Below are positions 6,625 to 7,598 of a DNA stretch of 7,598 nucleotides, piece after piece. The notes beneath the pieces are model-generated. The model did no database searches, had not been told where the DNA came from, and worked only from the letters and a program-made list of their open reading frames with translations. The DNA lies in assembly GCA_963546185.1 (NCBI GenBank), contig CAUULU010000046.1, forward strand, positions 1-7,598. The letters run 5' to 3'. The position numbers and the translations under genes were made by a program. Position 1 is the stretch's first letter; each line of letters starts with the position of its first letter. This DNA is from JABCPO02 sp963546185. GTDB lineage: Bacteria; Bacillota; Clostridia; TANB77; CAG-508.

Positions 6625-7590
6625 ATGGCAAAAAGACTAGAAATTGAACAAAAATTCTATTTTAAGGATATAAAATCATTCTATAATTTACTTAATGAAA
6701 ATAATCTAACAAAAATAGAAGATGAAAACATATCAGATTCTGATGAATATTTCACAGATATAAATAGTGAATATATTAAAAACAGAACATGTTTAAGAAT
6801 AAGAACAACAAATAATAAAAACATGGAAATAACATTCAAAGGAAAATCTGCAAGTTTTTCTAATTTTTATGCAAAATCAGAAAATAATATTAATATTGAT
6901 ATTAACGACTATTCAAACCTTGTTGATATGTTAGGATCTCTAGGATTTTATTCATATACAACAGTAACAAAATCAAGAGAAGTATATAACAAAATAGAAG
7001 ATAATATAGAATATAATGTTATGATAGATAAGGTTGAAGGTATTGGTTCTTTTATAGAATTTGAACTTCTATCAGATGAATCAATAGGGATTGAAAATCT
7101 AACAAATAAGCTTAATCAGTTTATAGAAAATTTCAAATCATTAAACCTAGAAAAAGCTATGCTTCCATATAGGGATTATTCAGCAAAAACAATATATGAA
7201 AATTATTTAAAAAATAAAGATACAATTATTATTGATTTTGATATATTATTTAATACAAAAAATAATATAGACATCTCAAGTATAACTAAAGAAGGGCTAG
7301 CTAGTTTAACTTCAAACTATAATACAATAGCAAATCTTGAATTAATAAAGAAAATCAAAGAATTAAAAAAAGATAATATTAATTTTAAAATTACATATAA
7401 TAATAAAAATAATACTAATGATAATAATGAAAAATACCTACTTCAAATATTAGAAACTCTTAATCTTTCTGATATATTAAAAGTAGACAAGTTAGAAAAT
7501 GATAATAGTCTTCTATTAACAGCAAATACTATTCCTACAATCGCTAAAAATCTAACACAAATACTTTTAATATATATAAATAATATTTAG
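6625..7590 (+). CDS. CYTH-domain protein with a C-terminal extension
   Basis: The protein has 321 aa. The N-terminal half (about 1-185) is a CYTH / triphosphate-tunnel domain. It has the signature EIEQK (E6, E8, K10), RTCLRIRTT (54-62), EITFKGK (68-74), a TKSREVY strand (115-121) and the acidic strand SFIEFEL (142-148). CYTH proteins bind triphosphates in a beta tunnel and include class IV adenylate cyclases, thiamine triphosphatases and tripolyphosphatases; which applies here cannot be told. The C-terminal part (about 198-321) is not part of the usual domain. It begins with DTIIIDFDILFN, faintly like the first motif of HAD hydrolases, includes an Asn-rich stretch (about 259-268) and ends in a hydrophobic helix. 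The gene diverges from secG, ends in TAG, and only eight bases follow it in the window. It uses the same AT-rich codons as its neighbours and contains no CGG. Confidence 0.85.
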   Translation: MAKRLEIEQKFYFKDIKSFYNLLNENNLTKIEDENISDSDEYFTDINSEYIKNRTCLRIRTTNNKNMEITFKGKSASFSNFYAKSENNINIDINDYSNLVDMLGSLGFYSYTTVTKSREVYNKIEDNIEYNVMIDKVEGIGSFIEFELLSDESIGIENLTNKLNQFIENFKSLNLEKAMLPYRDYSAKTIYENYLKNKDTIIIDFDILFNTKNNIDISSITKEGLASLTSNYNTIANLELIKKIKELKKDNINFKITYNNKNNTNDNNEKYLLQILETLNLSDILKVDKLENDNSLLLTANTIPTIAKNLTQILLIYINNI

Positions 7591-7598
7591 AGAAGAGA

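Overview
The window is very AT-rich (roughly 25% GC by eye), almost free of CpG (about 19 in 7.6 kb), and carries strong AGGAGG-type ribosome binding sites. Trp is TGG, TGA never occurs inside a true reading frame, and Arg is almost always AGA/AGG. Together with SecG, a full-length XerD and an EndoQ/YqxK-type PHP protein, this suggests a low-GC Bacillota, Clostridia-like and possibly a host-associated or uncultured lineage. The species cannot be named from the sequence.

Layout, right to left on the minus strand: secG (6212-6451), a PHP-domain endonuclease Q-like gene (4899-6105), xerD (3892-4761), thrS (2059-3839), and a DUF2207 membrane protein that runs off the left edge (1-1979). On the plus strand, a CYTH-domain gene (6625-7590) diverges from secG. 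Terminator-like hairpins follow thrS and secG. Promoter-like sequences precede xerD, secG and the CYTH gene. No RNA gene, insertion sequence, CRISPR array or prophage is seen, and no gene-free stretch exceeds 300 bases.

The main result is a recurrent recoding signal. thrS is interrupted twice and the endoQ-like gene once. All three interruptions are the same heptamer, CTT CGG A, read in the incoming frame. In each case skipping one base (CTT, skip C, GGA) restores a conserved Leu-Gly and the whole downstream protein. CGG is used nowhere else in the window as an in-frame codon. A zero-frame stop follows each site within one or two codons. Ordinary CTT GGA codons occur uninterrupted in xerD and elsewhere in endoQ. 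The arrangement resembles the yeast Ty1 CUU-AGG-C +1 site and the bacterial prfB CUU-UGA site. My inference is that CGG is unassigned or starved of tRNA here, and that Leu-tRNA on CUU slips to UUC, giving efficient +1 frameshifting. Active ThrRS would need two successive slips, because a zinc-ligand His lies after the first site and the motif 3 Arg after the second.

The genes are mostly housekeeping: protein export (SecG), DNA repair (EndoQ-like), chromosome dimer resolution (XerD) and tRNA charging (ThrRS). xerD and thrS probably form one transcript. The two outer genes, DUF2207 and CYTH, have no assigned role here.
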